Assembly (NCBI GenBank): GCA_022578605.1
Contig: MU394141.1
Span: 1-64,000 of the forward strand
Source of the DNA: Camillea tinctor
Lineage: Eukaryota > Ascomycota > Sordariomycetes > Xylariales > Xylariaceae
DNA: 64,000 nucleotides
Direction: 5' to 3'
Under the pieces are notes generated by a model that was not told the DNA's origin, did no database searches, and worked only from the letters and a program-made list of their open reading frames with translations. Below are positions 49,067 to 61,233 of this stretch, one piece after another. A program made the translations under genes and the position numbers. Numbering within the stretch: the stretch's first letter is position 1; every line of letters begins with the position of its first letter.

Positions 49067-49924
49067 GCTGAGACTCGATGGTACAAACGAGGGGCATGCA
49101 CGTTGGCGACAGTAGCACCTAAAGGAAGGTAAGTAAGATGCAGAAGTAATATGTCCAGAAAAGGGTTCTATGTCTTGGAAGTTGGTAATTAGTCCGGTTT
49201 GTCCTATGTCAACAATTAGGTTGGCGGGATGGAGGATAAAATATAAACAATAGGCGATATCTACGTCTCGTTTGATAGGGAGGGAAGCGTTGCTGGGGTG
49301 CTGGTCGTTAGGACTAAATAATGTCGAGAAAACGAGGAATAAACATGGATGCACCTCTAAGAGTATCAGAATTCCAGTAGTTAGAAGTAGCATCACATAA
49401 ATAGAAGGAGATCCAGCTCCGGTAAAGTAGCTTTGTCTTCGTTGTTTGTTTACCAATCCAACCAACTGACATGGACACCAAACATATTCAGTATCTATTT
49501 AGAGAACAAAACACCATCAGCCTTGTTACACATGGGATTAGGATTCGCCCACTGAAAGAAGCCCATTCATATCCCTTCTTATTTCAAAGATGTTCTGTTG
49601 GTCCCAACATCTTAAATACCAACTCCAACCTCGGTGTTGAACTCACTGTCTACCTTTCCATGGGATCATCGTATAAATCTCTGGTATATTATGAAGGTTC
49701 CGCCATTCGCGGTGGATCTGTTGTAGCCATATGCACTTATTCCTTAACTAAAAAGGCCGGCACATAGGTGTCGTCCCCTATAGCCCGGCGGAGGTATTGC
49801 GCAAGAGTCGCCCAAGTCATGCATATCCGTCGAGAAAAGCACACACCTATTTTCAATCGCCGCAGTTCTTCATTCTTCGTTCTACTTCGTTCTACCGCCG
49901 GGGGGTGCTCGGTATCATCCTCTA
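49067..49924. other. Upstream region of the ABC transporter gene
   Basis: Gene-free spacer containing the promoter of the minus-strand transporter gene and the 3' flank of the PBDC1 gene. No clear regulatory site was assigned. Confidence 0.5.
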
Positions 49925-50656
49925 TCATTTTTTAGCAGCTTCCTCTGCCTGGGCCTTCTCGTATATCCAGTCATTCAGTCCAAGGCGGTTTCTCGCGATC
50001 TCAATGGCATAGAATTGCATGCGGGGCACTAAGCATCGAAGAGACAAGTCAGCTAATACAAGACTGCGGAAGAAAATGGCGAGAGCGGCGGGTGGCAATA
50101 CCGAAAATGGTAGTATCTTGCTCATATTCTACCTTGGGATCGATCCGCAACATAGTACCAAAGTTATAGTCGTCCACCTTCTTCTCATAGGCCATCATGA
50201 ACTTGCGCCACTGTTCCTTGCCCGCCTTGCTCTTCATCTTGTCCTCGTCGATGGTCGCGGCAGGGTCGAAGTCGGGGAAGTCGGTCTTGAGGTGCTCGTA
50301 GATATCATTGTCCATACGTGTAAGTCGCAGGGAGGACCCTTTCACTTTTCTGAGGATATCCCAGTATGTCTGCAAGTGTTGCACAGCTAGAATGCGGGTG
50401 TTGGTGTTGGTTAGCTTGGGGAGACCTTTTCTGCTTCGAGTACTTGCGCATGAGACTTTGGAAGACCGGCCATGGCTGCTAACCTTTAACTGCAAACTGC
50501 TTCTCAAGCTTTTGTTATTTAAGCCAGAGAATATCTGATTAGTATAGTAAGGGGAAAGGAGAAGGTGGGAGAACTCCTTACATCCTCCAGGTTGTCAGCG
50601 TTCTCGGCATCGAAGTTGCGCGGCACAGGCGCCGACATCTTCATTATCTCTTCCAT
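49925..50656 (-). CDS. PBDC1 / YPL225W-like conserved protein
   Basis: Four exons (50656-50582, 50508-50484, 50386-50102, 50028-49925) give 162 residues with all phases consistent. The second exon is only 25 nt; joining it produces NLEDLEKQFAVKAVQHLQTYW, which is conserved in the family. HLQTYWDILRKVKGSSLRLT, DFPDFDPAATIDED, FMMAYEKKV and the C-terminal NRLGLNDWIYEKA identify the eukaryotic PBDC1 family (yeast YPL225W), a small cytosolic protein that has been linked to folding of the translation factor eEF1A. This is a core eukaryotic gene and marks the transition out of accessory DNA. Confidence 0.9.
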
Positions 50657-53600
50657 TTTTAAGGTATTGCTGGTATCGGCCCTTTCCCTCTCTATTCGGA
50701 TTTCTTGTCTGTTATATATCTCTTAGTGAACCCACGCGAGGCGACAAAGTGAAATGGAAATGTTCTAGATGGTGCTGGTAATGGATGGAAGTGGCGTTGA
50801 ATTTGTTCAGCAATTGGAAAGAATTTCTGCCCCGCCTCGAACCCCAGCGTCATTTGGGGGAGGGGCTGGAGGGGCAATGCAGAACTGTCTAGCCGTCTAA
50901 TGACATATTTTAGGGCTATGCAATAAATAGCGTCTCTATGCTTCCATGTGACACGTATGACGTATCCGGGGCTTCCCTTCCAATCTTTTTTTTAAGCAAA
51001 CAGAAAAAGGGGGGAGGAGGCTGCCGAGACGACGCTAGTTGTAGAAGGCCCTCCTTCCTTTCCTCGTTCCGCTCGTTCTTCCCCAACTAACGAAACGAAA
51101 CGGGATCAGCATTAACCTAGTACTACCTATATGCCCCAGGTACGTTCCAATTCCATGATTGGCTACAACAACACTTACACTCAGACGCACGTGTCGCACA
51201 AATACAGTAGTGTATACTGGGTTAAGTCAACAGTTTGAAGTGGAACCTTTTCTCAGCCGTCCTGTTCACAACGCAGCTCGGTGTCAGATGTCTGACAATG
51301 AATACAAGGACCTACGCCCAAATATCATCGGTCCAGTATTAGATAAACTACCTTTACGTAGTTTATGCTCACTTAGGTACGCGAAACGGTATACAACTCG
51401 GACTAAGCAAAGTTGGAGTGGGCAATCTGGGCGTGTTGTGGAGATCTGCTACATATATGGATGAACTATGTATGTGTGTAGAACATTGATGCATAGGAGT
51501 ATGTACAGCATTTGAGGTGGTGGGTGACGGATAACGCACTTACAGACACCAGACCCGTTCGAAAGCGACCACTCGAGAAGTTAGCTGCACGGTAATTACC
51601 AGGTGATAAGAAAAGGTCTGCAATTACGGCGAGAGATAGTGGATCTCCGGGTTCTTATTGGCGATATTAAAGAAGCCACGCCAGCCCATTAAAGCCCATT
51701 TGCGGGGAATATTATGGAGTTAAGCTAGTAGTAAATCGGTAGGGAAGCGTAGTTGATGACTAGGACTTTTGAGCTCGGCCGAAAAAGGGACGAAAAAAAA
51801 TTCAACGGAGGATAAAGGTATAGAGGGGGGGAGAAAAGAAAGGAGAAATCGTGTTCTAAATTAACAGCTTTTATGATGGTATATAGGAATGTTCTAGGAA
51901 AGCTTTAGATCAATCTAACTTAAGGACACTTTTAAGAAGTCCATATGCGTATAAGTGTTTCTTGGGTCCCAGTAGTTCAGCCATTATATGTAGACTCTAT
52001 GTATAAGATACATATAACCTACCTAGGTAGGTTATAGCAATTTAATTGTACGATGTATGATGTTTGTATGCTTCAAAGTGTATGCGAATTAATGTGTTCT
52101 TATGCTGTTATATGCAAGTCTACTATCCATGTCTATGCCCAGTAACGCATACATGTAGGCTACATGTAGGCTACATGCAGTGTACTACCTAGGTTGCAGT
52201 TGATCTAGACCCGACATCCCGTGGAATTGACCCGAAGAGAGCATCTGAAATGGTAAAGACCCGAGGTAGTACAAGGTTGTACAACAGACACATGAACACC
52301 CATGGATGTTTAACATCCCAGACATTGAGCCTGCTGACCTAATGCTATATCAGTTAGCCATGACGCTTGCGTAGGGGTCCTGTCATCAACATCACAATTT
52401 ATAATCAGCCTTGGTATGGAGATGGCCTTGGGAAAACGAACATGGATTGTGATACAAGTTAATTTTCTATGCATTCTAAGAAAACAAAAGTTCAACTCCT
52501 AACTAGAGGTGGTATAGATAGCTTACCTACCTAGGTAGTTAGATGTTATAGTTCGCTTGGCTGTAAGCTTTAAAACATTGGCAAAAGTTCGGGAGAGCCG
52601 AAAGCTGCAAAAGGGAAAGGGGGAAAGACAGGAGACGGTGAATATGCCTCTCAGCTGCAGCAGCGACCTTAATACCTCCCTATAATAGCCAAAGTTGCGA
52701 ATGATACCACTCTGCTTGAAACATGGATGGGACGTAAAAGTAGGGCAAGGTAAGGTGATAAGAAGGAAGCGTTTGAAGCAAGAATCCGAAAGGGAAAGGA
52801 AGGGGGGGAAATCCTGAAATAGGTGTGTCCGTATACCAAGCCAGTTGGAAATAGACATCGTGTCCGCCCGACTATTCCGGGAATGTCGGTAATAATCAGC
52901 GAGTGTAAGCAAAAACACGAATCGCAATAGGAATCCGCACCGGGCGTGGCTCCTAGTGCCTCTACCTAATAAGTAACTGGTATCCGCTCTGCTGCCCACC
53001 GGCCCGGCCGTAAGATTGCGGCTTACACGCTAACGACCTGACAGCCGCAAAGTACCTCAGCGCGGTTTGCGGATTACAAGCAATGCATCTCTCTCCGTGT
53101 ATGTATGGTGAGGAGACATTTTCCATTTATCGACTCCTACCCATTAGCAACGGGTAGGGAGGGAGGATTAGGTAGCTCTCCTCAACCCCACTGGCCTGGT
53201 TGACAACGCCCAATGATGAGACGCGTAGGCCTGCCCTATCAGGGATCCATCGTCTGGGAATAATCGGGAATGTCCATCATTGAATCAAGCTTTCTCTTGG
53301 CGTCCTGTTGATGGGTGGGGAGTCTCCTAAATAGCGCTGTTAATGCGGATATCATTGGGCTTTTTAGTCGGTGAAAGGATCTAAAGGGTAGAACCGAGGC
53401 GGTGGTGTTGTACATAGACAGCCAGGCCCATGTCGAAAGAGTGTTCGACAGAAGAAGCAGAAGGGAAAAGAGAAAGAGATGCTGGGGGCCCTGCTGCTTG
53501 TCCCGCCCACTGCCGTCTAGCCAAGAGATTTCGAATAATCCTTGCAGATCCTATGGTGTCTTCTATGTAAAAGATGAGGGCCAGGGATGACTCGTAGTGT

Positions 53601-54082
53601 GGCTTGTATCTAATGTATCTCATCCCCATCCTCTGCTTGTCAAACAAACGCGGTGGGAAAAGAAAATTTAGAAAGCTGTATCCTGTCATCGAGAGGTTTG
53701 ACAAGAAGTGCTAACCTGGCCCCCAACGACAACGATTCGAACGCAATATGCACTAAAGGAGGACAAAACTACCATTTCTCATTTCTAATTTGCTTCGGCT
53801 ACAAATCGGAAAAGTCTCGGGTCTTCCTACACATAAAGAGATATTGTGGACCAGTGTTGGTAGCAGAGGGGTGTCTGCATTTCGAAATATCTGGCGGTTC
53901 TGGGTCGGTTTATAAAGTCATCATCCATCTTCCTCCTCCGTTAAGTGGATAGTAGATTCACGAATAGAACTCAGGCTATGCTCTGTGGTATGTGATCGAA
54001 GTGACGACAAGGTTCAGGGTACGTGTACGTGCTACTGTTTCCCCGATCCAAGCGCGGAGTCGACCAGTGTCAGGATCCAGGC
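50657..54082. other. 3.4-kb gene-free stretch
   Basis: No coding region, RNA gene or transposon was recognised between the divergent PBDC1 and MFS start codons. It contains purine/pyrimidine-rich tracts, a tandem ACATGTAGGCT duplication near 52150 and several CCTAGG-centred palindromes near 52.0 to 52.5 kb. Confidence 0.55.
52013..52036. repeat. Perfect 24-bp palindrome
   Basis: The sequence reads TATAACCTACCT followed by its exact reverse complement. Related shorter palindromes centred on CCTAGG occur at about 52188 and 52530. It may be a binding site for a dimeric protein or a hairpin-forming remnant of a repeat. Confidence 0.75.
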
Positions 54083-56427
54083 ATGTCGTCTTCTGAAGAA
54101 GACCAACAGGACCATCTAGCCAGAGGCGAGCAAACTAATTCCGAAGAGAAGGCCATGTTGACCCGACGTGACGGTGTTCCAGCAGAAATCAACAACACCA
54201 TAACACCCAACACTGAGTACGTTCGAACCGGCGCCGACGTCAACGTAGCAATGGGTGCCACCATACAGCAGCAGGGACCAACAACTCGAGATGTCACACT
54301 CAGAAACGAACCGCTACCTCTGGACAGCAGTGCGCCTATCACATATCTCTATTTGACCTTCAACACGCCAATCCCGGAGCCCGAAATTTCGACGGATGCG
54401 CCGCCCGGAGGCCAGGCCCTGCCTCCCGCTCCAGACCTTTCCCAATACATAAATCCATTAACATGGCCCAGGGCACGGAAGGATATTATGGTCTTCTTGT
54501 CGTGCGTTGCTACTTGTCTTACCGCGTATACCGCCGGGGCATACTCTCCGCCAGCGAGTTTGATAGCCGAGGAGTTCGGCACAACACGTGAGGCAGCATT
54601 GGTTGGGGTGACAACTTTCTGTATGGTCAGTATAAATGTTCTTTTTCTACGATGCCATTAAAAAGTAATAGGGGATTGTGCCCCCGTCCCCTCCCACGGC
54701 GTGACTTGATACTTTGATTTCTTCCTATGCCCTTGCATGGATACTGGGCTTCTTTTCTTACTCATCAATATGCTCAAACTCAGGAAATTTTGAGGCCATT
54801 CTAATTTTTGATGTTATGGCTTTAATGTTTAATTTATCAATGTCTGCATTTTCTTACTTTGTAATAAGATTCTGAAATGGGAGACCGGGCTCTCAGAATA
54901 TTCCAAACTGACCTATTGAACACAAAGGGATTCGCTCTTGCACCGATGATTCTGGCGCCATTTTCTGAAATCAACGGGCGGTACCCCTGTTTCGCTATCG
55001 CCGGGATCTTCTTCACTGCGTTCCAGGCCGCCTGCGGTCTGGTCACAAACCTCCCAGGGATGCTGTTTGCGCGACTCATCCACGGCGCCGGCGGGAGCGT
55101 CTTCAGCACCATGGTAGGCGGTGTGATAGCTGACTTGTATGAGAAGGAGGATCGCAATACGCCGATGGCGCTCTTCAGCGGCTCCGTACTATTCGGGACC
55201 GGCTTGGGCCCACTTGTGGGCTCGGTCATGGTTCAGTCGTGGAGGCATGAGGGTCAGAAATGGAAATGGATATTTTGGCATCAAACCATTATGGACTTTG
55301 TCTTGATGGTGGCCATTGTAATATTGTTTAGAGAGAGTAGGGGGTGTGTGCTACTATCGAAGAAGGCCAAGGCATTGAACCGGTATTACGAGGAGTTGGA
55401 GAAGAGCGGTCGGTTCGGTGTATGGATTCCGAACGAGGACGAGAAAACCGGATTCGTGCCCGAATCAAGACGTATTTCAATCGAGGAAAACTCGGATTCG
55501 GAAAAGCGTTTACCGGAACCTATACCACAGCTTCAGAGAGGGACTGGGGATCTAAAGCTGCAGCGCATACGGTGGCTCGTCAAGGAGGATGAGCAGAGGG
55601 GCACAATCGTCGACATGATACGTGTGTCGTTATTTAGACCCTTCCATCTTCTCTTTACGGAGTCCATCGTGTTTTTCTTTTCTTTATGGGTATCATTTGC
55701 ATGGGCTGTCCTCTATTTAACCTTTGGCTCTGTTCCTCTCGTCTTCCAGCGGCAGTACAATTTCAACACACAGCAATCTGGGTACGTTTTTGTGGCTATG
55801 ATGGTCGGGTCAGTTCTTGCAACCATCATAGGCATCTACCAGGAAAATATCCTCAAGCATCCAGGGTGGAAAGATGGTAGTTCAGATGACACCGAACCAG
55901 GCGGGCTTCGTGGGTTTATCCGGCGTCGGTTGCCTATGGACTCCCCTGAAGCTAGATTATACCCAACATGCCTAACATCCATCATGCTACCCCTGGGGCT
56001 ATATCTGTTCGGCTTTTCGGCCCAGCCATCTATCCACTGGATAGTTCCCGCGATCGCAATCGGCATCTCGACTATGGGAATTTATTACGTATATCTGGCT
56101 GCATTCAATTATCTCGCTGATATATATCAGACCTATGCATCATCTTCGCTAGCAGCGCAGTCATTTTGTCGGAATGTGCTTGGAGGTGTGTTTCCTCTTG
56201 TGACGACACTACTCATCAAGAATTTAGGCGAGGATGCGATGGGCGGACTACTAGGTGGCATTGCCACCATTCTTACTATTGTTCCTTGGGTATTAGTCTT
56301 TTTCGGTGAACGTATCCGGCGCCGAAGCCCATTTGCTGTTGTAAGAAGCCCTCCATGCTTACATCCCCTTTCACTCGTCCGAAATGTGTTATTAACATTT
56401 AATAGTCGTTGGAGGAAAAGTAAATAG
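54083..56427 (+). CDS. MFS transporter (DHA1-like, polyspecific type)
   Basis: Two exons (54083-54625 and 54928-56427) give 680 residues. The 302-nt intron is long for this window and uses a GTCAGT donor, but joining gives CMGFALAPMILAPFSEINGR, the conserved second-helix region with motif A. FARLIHGAGGSVFSTMVGG and FGTGLGPLVGSVM are motif-B and motif-C-like helices of fungal DHA1 transporters. A hydrophilic N-terminal extension of about 145 residues and a charged central loop account for the extra length. The start is the ATG at 54083; the open frame upstream begins with GTG. Substrate is unknown; export of small organic compounds at the plasma membrane is likely. Confidence 0.88.
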
Positions 56428-57441
56428 ACGCTAAAACATAAGCTATGCTTCCGGCGCAGCAGGAAGACATTACTTGACCTCTAGGCTCGACTTGACACGA
56501 TGAACCCCTAGCCAGGAGGTTTGATAGTTTAAACGGAAATAAATAGAGCAGCATCTATGGCACTCTGCAAAGTCATCACGGGTGAACTTCCTATATTCAA
56601 CTATAGTGCCTGTGCCCCAATATCCCAGCTTCAGGGAAATGACGAAAACATTCATCATGTATTTATTACCTTGATATAAATAAACGAGAAGAAATGACTT
56701 CGGACGCCGGAACTTACGAAATTGAATGGATACGTATACTACACGAAAAGAAAGGAAAAATCGAAGGGTTACCAATGGCTCGTGCTATTATCATCTAGCC
56801 CCCTTAATCTTCTTGTTCTCATATACACGTATTCAAGTATAACATCGCAGCCGTAATAACGTAGATACGTAGGCTCTTCCCTTATATGAACAGATTAGCA
56901 GTGCTCGTTAGTCATCACCAATTTCACAAACTTCAATCGTTTGTCTCTGTATGCCGCAGACCATGTAAATGAACTAATAGCCAAAAGCTGTTAGGTAGCG
57001 TTTACTTTTGCTTGACACGGTATAATTCCAACCCGGAATGTTTAAAAAGCTTGTAACACACTTATAGAAATGCGAGACAAATTACTCCGTTGACTTCATC
57101 GATCTTTTTATTCAACGATATTTCTATTCAGCGGATACCCAGGCAATGAATCACTTACGGGTACAACCCCAAGCCGAAAACATTATTAAAAGGCAATCTG
57201 CAACGAGAGAAGGAAATAGGTTACGAAGGCCTCTAGATACACAAATTACAGAAATAACATCTTCTCAACAACTTGCAACCCGCTTGCCTAGACCAATACC
57301 CGTCTATTTATTACATTGATTGGCTCGGCCTAAGGTGCATAAATGCACCTCCATTCCTTGCAATAGGGTTCAACGACTACCCACCCGCATCCCAATCTAC
57401 AGAGTAGTCTTACACGTCTATGGGTTGTTGTTATTGTTGTT
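56428..57441. other. Intergenic between convergent genes
   Basis: A 1-kb spacer between two converging stop codons, presumably 3' untranslated sequence. No feature was recognised. Confidence 0.5.
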
Positions 57442-59076
57442 CTAATTCTTCTTCGCTGGCCAGCCAAAGAGGTTACCCAAGGCCCACCCGGCCGCCCCTT
57501 TGCCGTTGCTATTAGGGGGGGTCAAGATTGGGTTTACAATTCCTTGCCCTGGTGGCGTGGCGGGGGCATTAGAATTGGCCCCAGCAGCCTTAGGAGCCTG
57601 GAAGCCGGGGGTGGCGGTTAGCAAGAAATCCTGGGCGGAGATCGCAGGCTCCTCGAAGGGGGCGGCGAGATCGTAGGCGTAGACGAGGCGCTTGGCGCCG
57701 TTGGCAGTGACCTCGGTGCGCTCGCCAGGCATGAGGGCCTCGACGGCGAGACGGGCGTTATACTCGAACGAGGCCATGAGCACCCAGGCATTGATGCCGG
57801 TCATCTCAACGCGCTGCTGGAAGGGTTGAACCCACCGGGATAGGTTAGTGAAGACGATGCGCTCGTCGTTCATGCCCCCATAGTACCAGTCGCAGATATT
57901 GCTGCAGAGCTCCTTGACGTTGGCGAAGCAGCGCTCGCCAGACGAGGCCTCGCCGATCCTCATGGGGCTACACCTGACGTCGTAGCGCACCATGTTGGCG
58001 ACGTCGTAGCCGCCATTGACAAGGAATCTGCGGAGCTGCTCCTCGATGCGAGTCGAGCGAGCGTTCAGGGTGATATGCTTCCCCTTCAGGTTCGGGTTCG
58101 GGTGTCGGCGCGGGTCTATGATGGCAAAGCCGGCAATGCGACTGAAGGATTTGGGTGCTCCGGCGGTGGCCAGAGCGTGCCAGCAGATCGTAACGTAATC
58201 CATTCCCCATTCGTCTTCGACCCAGATCGGCCACACAACCCACTGCTTCTTCATGAGATCTTCGTAGAACCGGTAGCGCTTTGCAGTGCTGTCGGAGTAT
58301 ATTTGAAGCGACATCTTCTGGTACATATCTGCCCTGACCGCATCCTTAAGACTCCAGAGGGCAGGCCCGTTGGGTGGCGGGATGATCAACTGCTGCCGTA
58401 TCTCCTTGGGAAGACATTTCCAGGTGTGATCACACGAGGTATCCAAAGCAGTCATGGAGATGGGAGCGTCGGCTGCGATCTGAAGACTGCTCAGACCACT
58501 CATAGCGCGGTAAGTATAATTGATGTACTTCGGGTATGGGACATCCCTCTTGCGTCGCTTGTTCTGGGGGACATGCTCCCATACCCCGTCGCTCACGGTC
58601 CAACCAGGCCCCATGCGCAGCTGATAATCTTCAGCTCTGAGTGGTCTTTTCTTTGGTAACTTGAGGACCGCATCGTCGTCGTTGTCGTCACCTGCATTGT
58701 TGCCACCATTGTTGCTGTTATTATTGCCATCGTTATTAGGCGGTGGCCATTGGGATCCGAATTGGCTTTTTTTAGAAAGCGGGTTGGTTGTGCCAATGAG
58801 TTTGTTAAGCACAGAATTGCCTGATTGCTTTTGGCTGGTCCCTCCCTCTTGCACTCCCGCCGCTCCGGCTTGCGTAGCCGACGTACCTTGCTGCGAATTC
58901 TTGCCTAGACTTCCCAAAATTGCAGCTAATGCTGAGTCCTTCGCCTGTGAATCACCAGCACTGGGAAAGAGATTTAAATGTCCTTGGGTGCCCGTGAGTT
59001 GGTTCTGAAGCTTCGAGAGATCGTTATTCAAAGCCGACGATCCTGCGGTCTTCTTCGGTGCAGATTTTGGGGCCAT
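57442..59076 (-). CDS. Conserved fungal protein of unknown function
   Basis: A single exon; the start at 59076 (MAPKSAPKKTAG) gives 544 residues, while an in-frame ATG at 59196 would add 40. The N-terminal third is low complexity, rich in Ser, Gln, Asn and Gly, with an NNDGNNNSNNGGNN tract and an acidic patch, then a basic KRRKRD that could be a nuclear signal. The middle (residues about 190-470) is a compact globular region with WPIWVEDEWGMDYVTICWHA, GFAIIDPRR and MTGINAWVLMASFEYNA. The pairing of a conserved Trp/His strand with an IIDPRR strand faintly recalls Ulp1-type cysteine peptidases, but the catalytic set cannot be confirmed. The C-terminal tail is Pro/Asn rich. Confidence 0.75.
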   Translation of the reverse strand: MAPKSAPKKTAGSSALNNDLSKLQNQLTGTQGHLNLFPSAGDSQAKDSALAAILGSLGKNSQQGTSATQAGAAGVQEGGTSQKQSGNSVLNKLIGTTNPLSKKSQFGSQWPPPNNDGNNNSNNGGNNAGDDNDDDAVLKLPKKRPLRAEDYQLRMGPGWTVSDGVWEHVPQNKRRKRDVPYPKYINYTYRAMSGLSSLQIAADAPISMTALDTSCDHTWKCLPKEIRQQLIIPPPNGPALWSLKDAVRADMYQKMSLQIYSDSTAKRYRFYEDLMKKQWVVWPIWVEDEWGMDYVTICWHALATAGAPKSFSRIAGFAIIDPRRHPNPNLKGKHITLNARSTRIEEQLRRFLVNGGYDVANMVRYDVRCSPMRIGEASSGERCFANVKELCSNICDWYYGGMNDERIVFTNLSRWVQPFQQRVEMTGINAWVLMASFEYNARLAVEALMPGERTEVTANGAKRLVYAYDLAAPFEEPAISAQDFLLTATPGFQAPKAAGANSNAPATPPGQGIVNPILTPPNSNGKGAAGWALGNLFGWPAKKN

Positions 59077-59663
59077 CGTATTTAATGGCAACCTGCGGCT
59101 TAGTACAAGTAAACCCCTAACACTGTCTGTCCTTAGATTTAATTCTTTGCAAGGTGAGAGAGCTGTCAATAAAATTGGTTGTCTTTTTTGGGGCACCTGA
59201 GTTATAAACTTGAATGGAATGTATTAAACTTTGAATTTGAGTACAATGAACAAGCCCTCATATGAGACATATTCTCGCTGCAGGATTTCAGACATCACTA
59301 TAAGCCGGTTTCAGACTCGTAGTCTTTGTTGGATTATTTAGCGGGGTATCGAGTATTCTTTATGTATAGCAACCGGTTGCAAAAAAAGCGTCAAGGCAAC
59401 AAAAGGGCAGGGGAATACTTCAGATGCTTTCATCAACTAGCTAATAAAATATAGCTAAAAATGGTTTAGAATAGATACTTGAAGCCCACCATCCTTGGTC
59501 GAAGCGGGAGAACTAGACAGATCAGTAATGCTAAATCCGTGACCTTCGAGATAAATGCCAATATATCAGGTTGACAATAAATCGCTACTTAATTTCATGT
59601 TGCCTCACTTTTCAAACCCATAGACTCGTTATATATCCACAATCTCATCAAAACGTGTCATTA
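59077..59663. other. Intergenic, no feature seen
   Basis: Spacer between the unknown-function gene start and the stop of the ACS-family transporter gene. It should hold the promoter of the former. Confidence 0.5.
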
Positions 59664-61233
59664 TTACCGATGAGTAACCTTAAATGGAGTTGAGGGGAAG
59701 CCTTTTCGTGATAACCCCCGGGGTGCGTTCTGCTGTGTTATATCTATGTCGCCATTCTCTCCATTTTCCCTGATTACTTGAGGATGTTTGGCGATAGTAT
59801 AGCCGTCTAGCCAATGCACAATCCAGATCGTACCGAGCATTACAGCAACAACAACAACCATAGCTATCGACCCATTCTTCCAATAAGGAACATCTGATGC
59901 CGGGTATAAGACAATGCCCCAAAATGTATATAGGCATGTGGAGGTGGCATTCATAGCATAGAGGATAATAGCGCGCACTGCGTCATCACCTCCACGCTGA
60001 CATATGATATTGGCCCAACCGTAAGAGACGGGGTTAACGATGTACGAAGTGCCCGCCAAATAAAAGGCAAAAAATGTACCAGCAAAGGGCAGGCCTGGGA
60101 TTAAAAGAAGGATGGCAGAAACAAGCTGTAGAACCGAAACTAGAATGGCCATAGGGACCCGTTGACCGGTTGAATCAATGTGAACAGCGGCCAGAAAGTT
60201 AGACACAATGCCAACTGCTTGTATACCTAGGGGATATGTGTTGATTTGGGATTGACTAAAGTGGGCATCGTGATACTTGAGCCAGAGTAGAAACAGGTTT
60301 TGTACACAGAAGGCTTCAAGGGCGCCGCAGACTACGGCGAAGAAGCATAATATGTAAAGGGCCGGGGATGTAAATGTCCTTTTCGCTAGGGACCAAGGAT
60401 TGATATCATGCCCGTCATCCTTCTTGGGTGGGAGACGTGACAAGGAAAGCTCACGCTCGACCTTGTTGAGCCATCGTGCGTTTGTAGACTCAGGCACGTC
60501 AGGAAATAACAAGAAACCGACGATGGCGATAGGGCAGGTAATGATGCCATTCACAAGAAACAACCATTGCCACCCTTGCAACCCCGAAAGGTTGTGCATG
60601 CCACGGTGGATAGCCGTCATCATGAGCCCAGCGAACATAGAACCGGCCTGTCCAGAAGCGGTAAAAATGGCGGTGCGCTTGGCAATCTCACGGGGTTTAT
60701 ACCAGCTACCAATGATATAGATGGTCCCACAATACGTACTGGCTTCGGCCAGGCCTTGGAAGAAGCGCACGATGCATAGTTGAAGGTATGTCTTGCATGC
60801 AGCAGTAGACATAGTGAGGGCAGCCCACAAAAGCACCATGGACGGAAGCCAAACTCGAGGGGCAACCCTTTGAAGCACAATACCGTGCGGGATCTGGCCG
60901 ATTACAGATCCTGCGGTGAACATGGCCAGAACGACATTGTAGTCGGTGCCACTGATTCCAAGGTCTTCTTTGAGGCCGGCAACATAAGCATTAGCAAATG
61001 CTGCACGGTCGAGGTAATTGAAGAAATAGGTAGAACAACAGTAGGTGAGAATGAAGAAATCTGTTCGCGTGGCCACACAACAGGTTAGTTGGATAGATGC
61101 TGAGCAACTGGGGTGAACTTAAAGGATTTTACTCACCTAGTTTTTGTACTAGTCGTCTCTCTTCTTTATTCTTAGCCTCGTCACCGAGGAATAGGTTCCT
61201 GGCTTGCCGAGTAAAGAAACTCCCCCCGGTCAT
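59664..61233 (-). CDS. MFS transporter, ACS family (Fen2/Liz1-like)
   Basis: Two exons (61233-61137 and 61060-59664) joined over a 76-nt intron give 497 residues. The join yields ERRLVQKLDFFILTYCC, the standard entry to helix 1 of fungal anion:cation symporters, followed by YFFNYLDRAAFANA. VRFFQGLAEASTYCGTIYIIGSWY and QWLFLVNGIITCPIAIVGF match the pantothenate/Liz1-like branch of the allantoate permease family. Twelve helices are expected; the C terminus is short and hydrophilic. It is probably a plasma-membrane proton-coupled importer of a small carboxylate such as pantothenate or a vitamin precursor; substrate assignment is tentative. Confidence 0.88.

Noticed and set aside
49067..49465. 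N-terminal extension of the ABC transporter
   Set aside because: The 133 extra residues lack family similarity; the ATG at 49066 begins just before the conserved N terminus.
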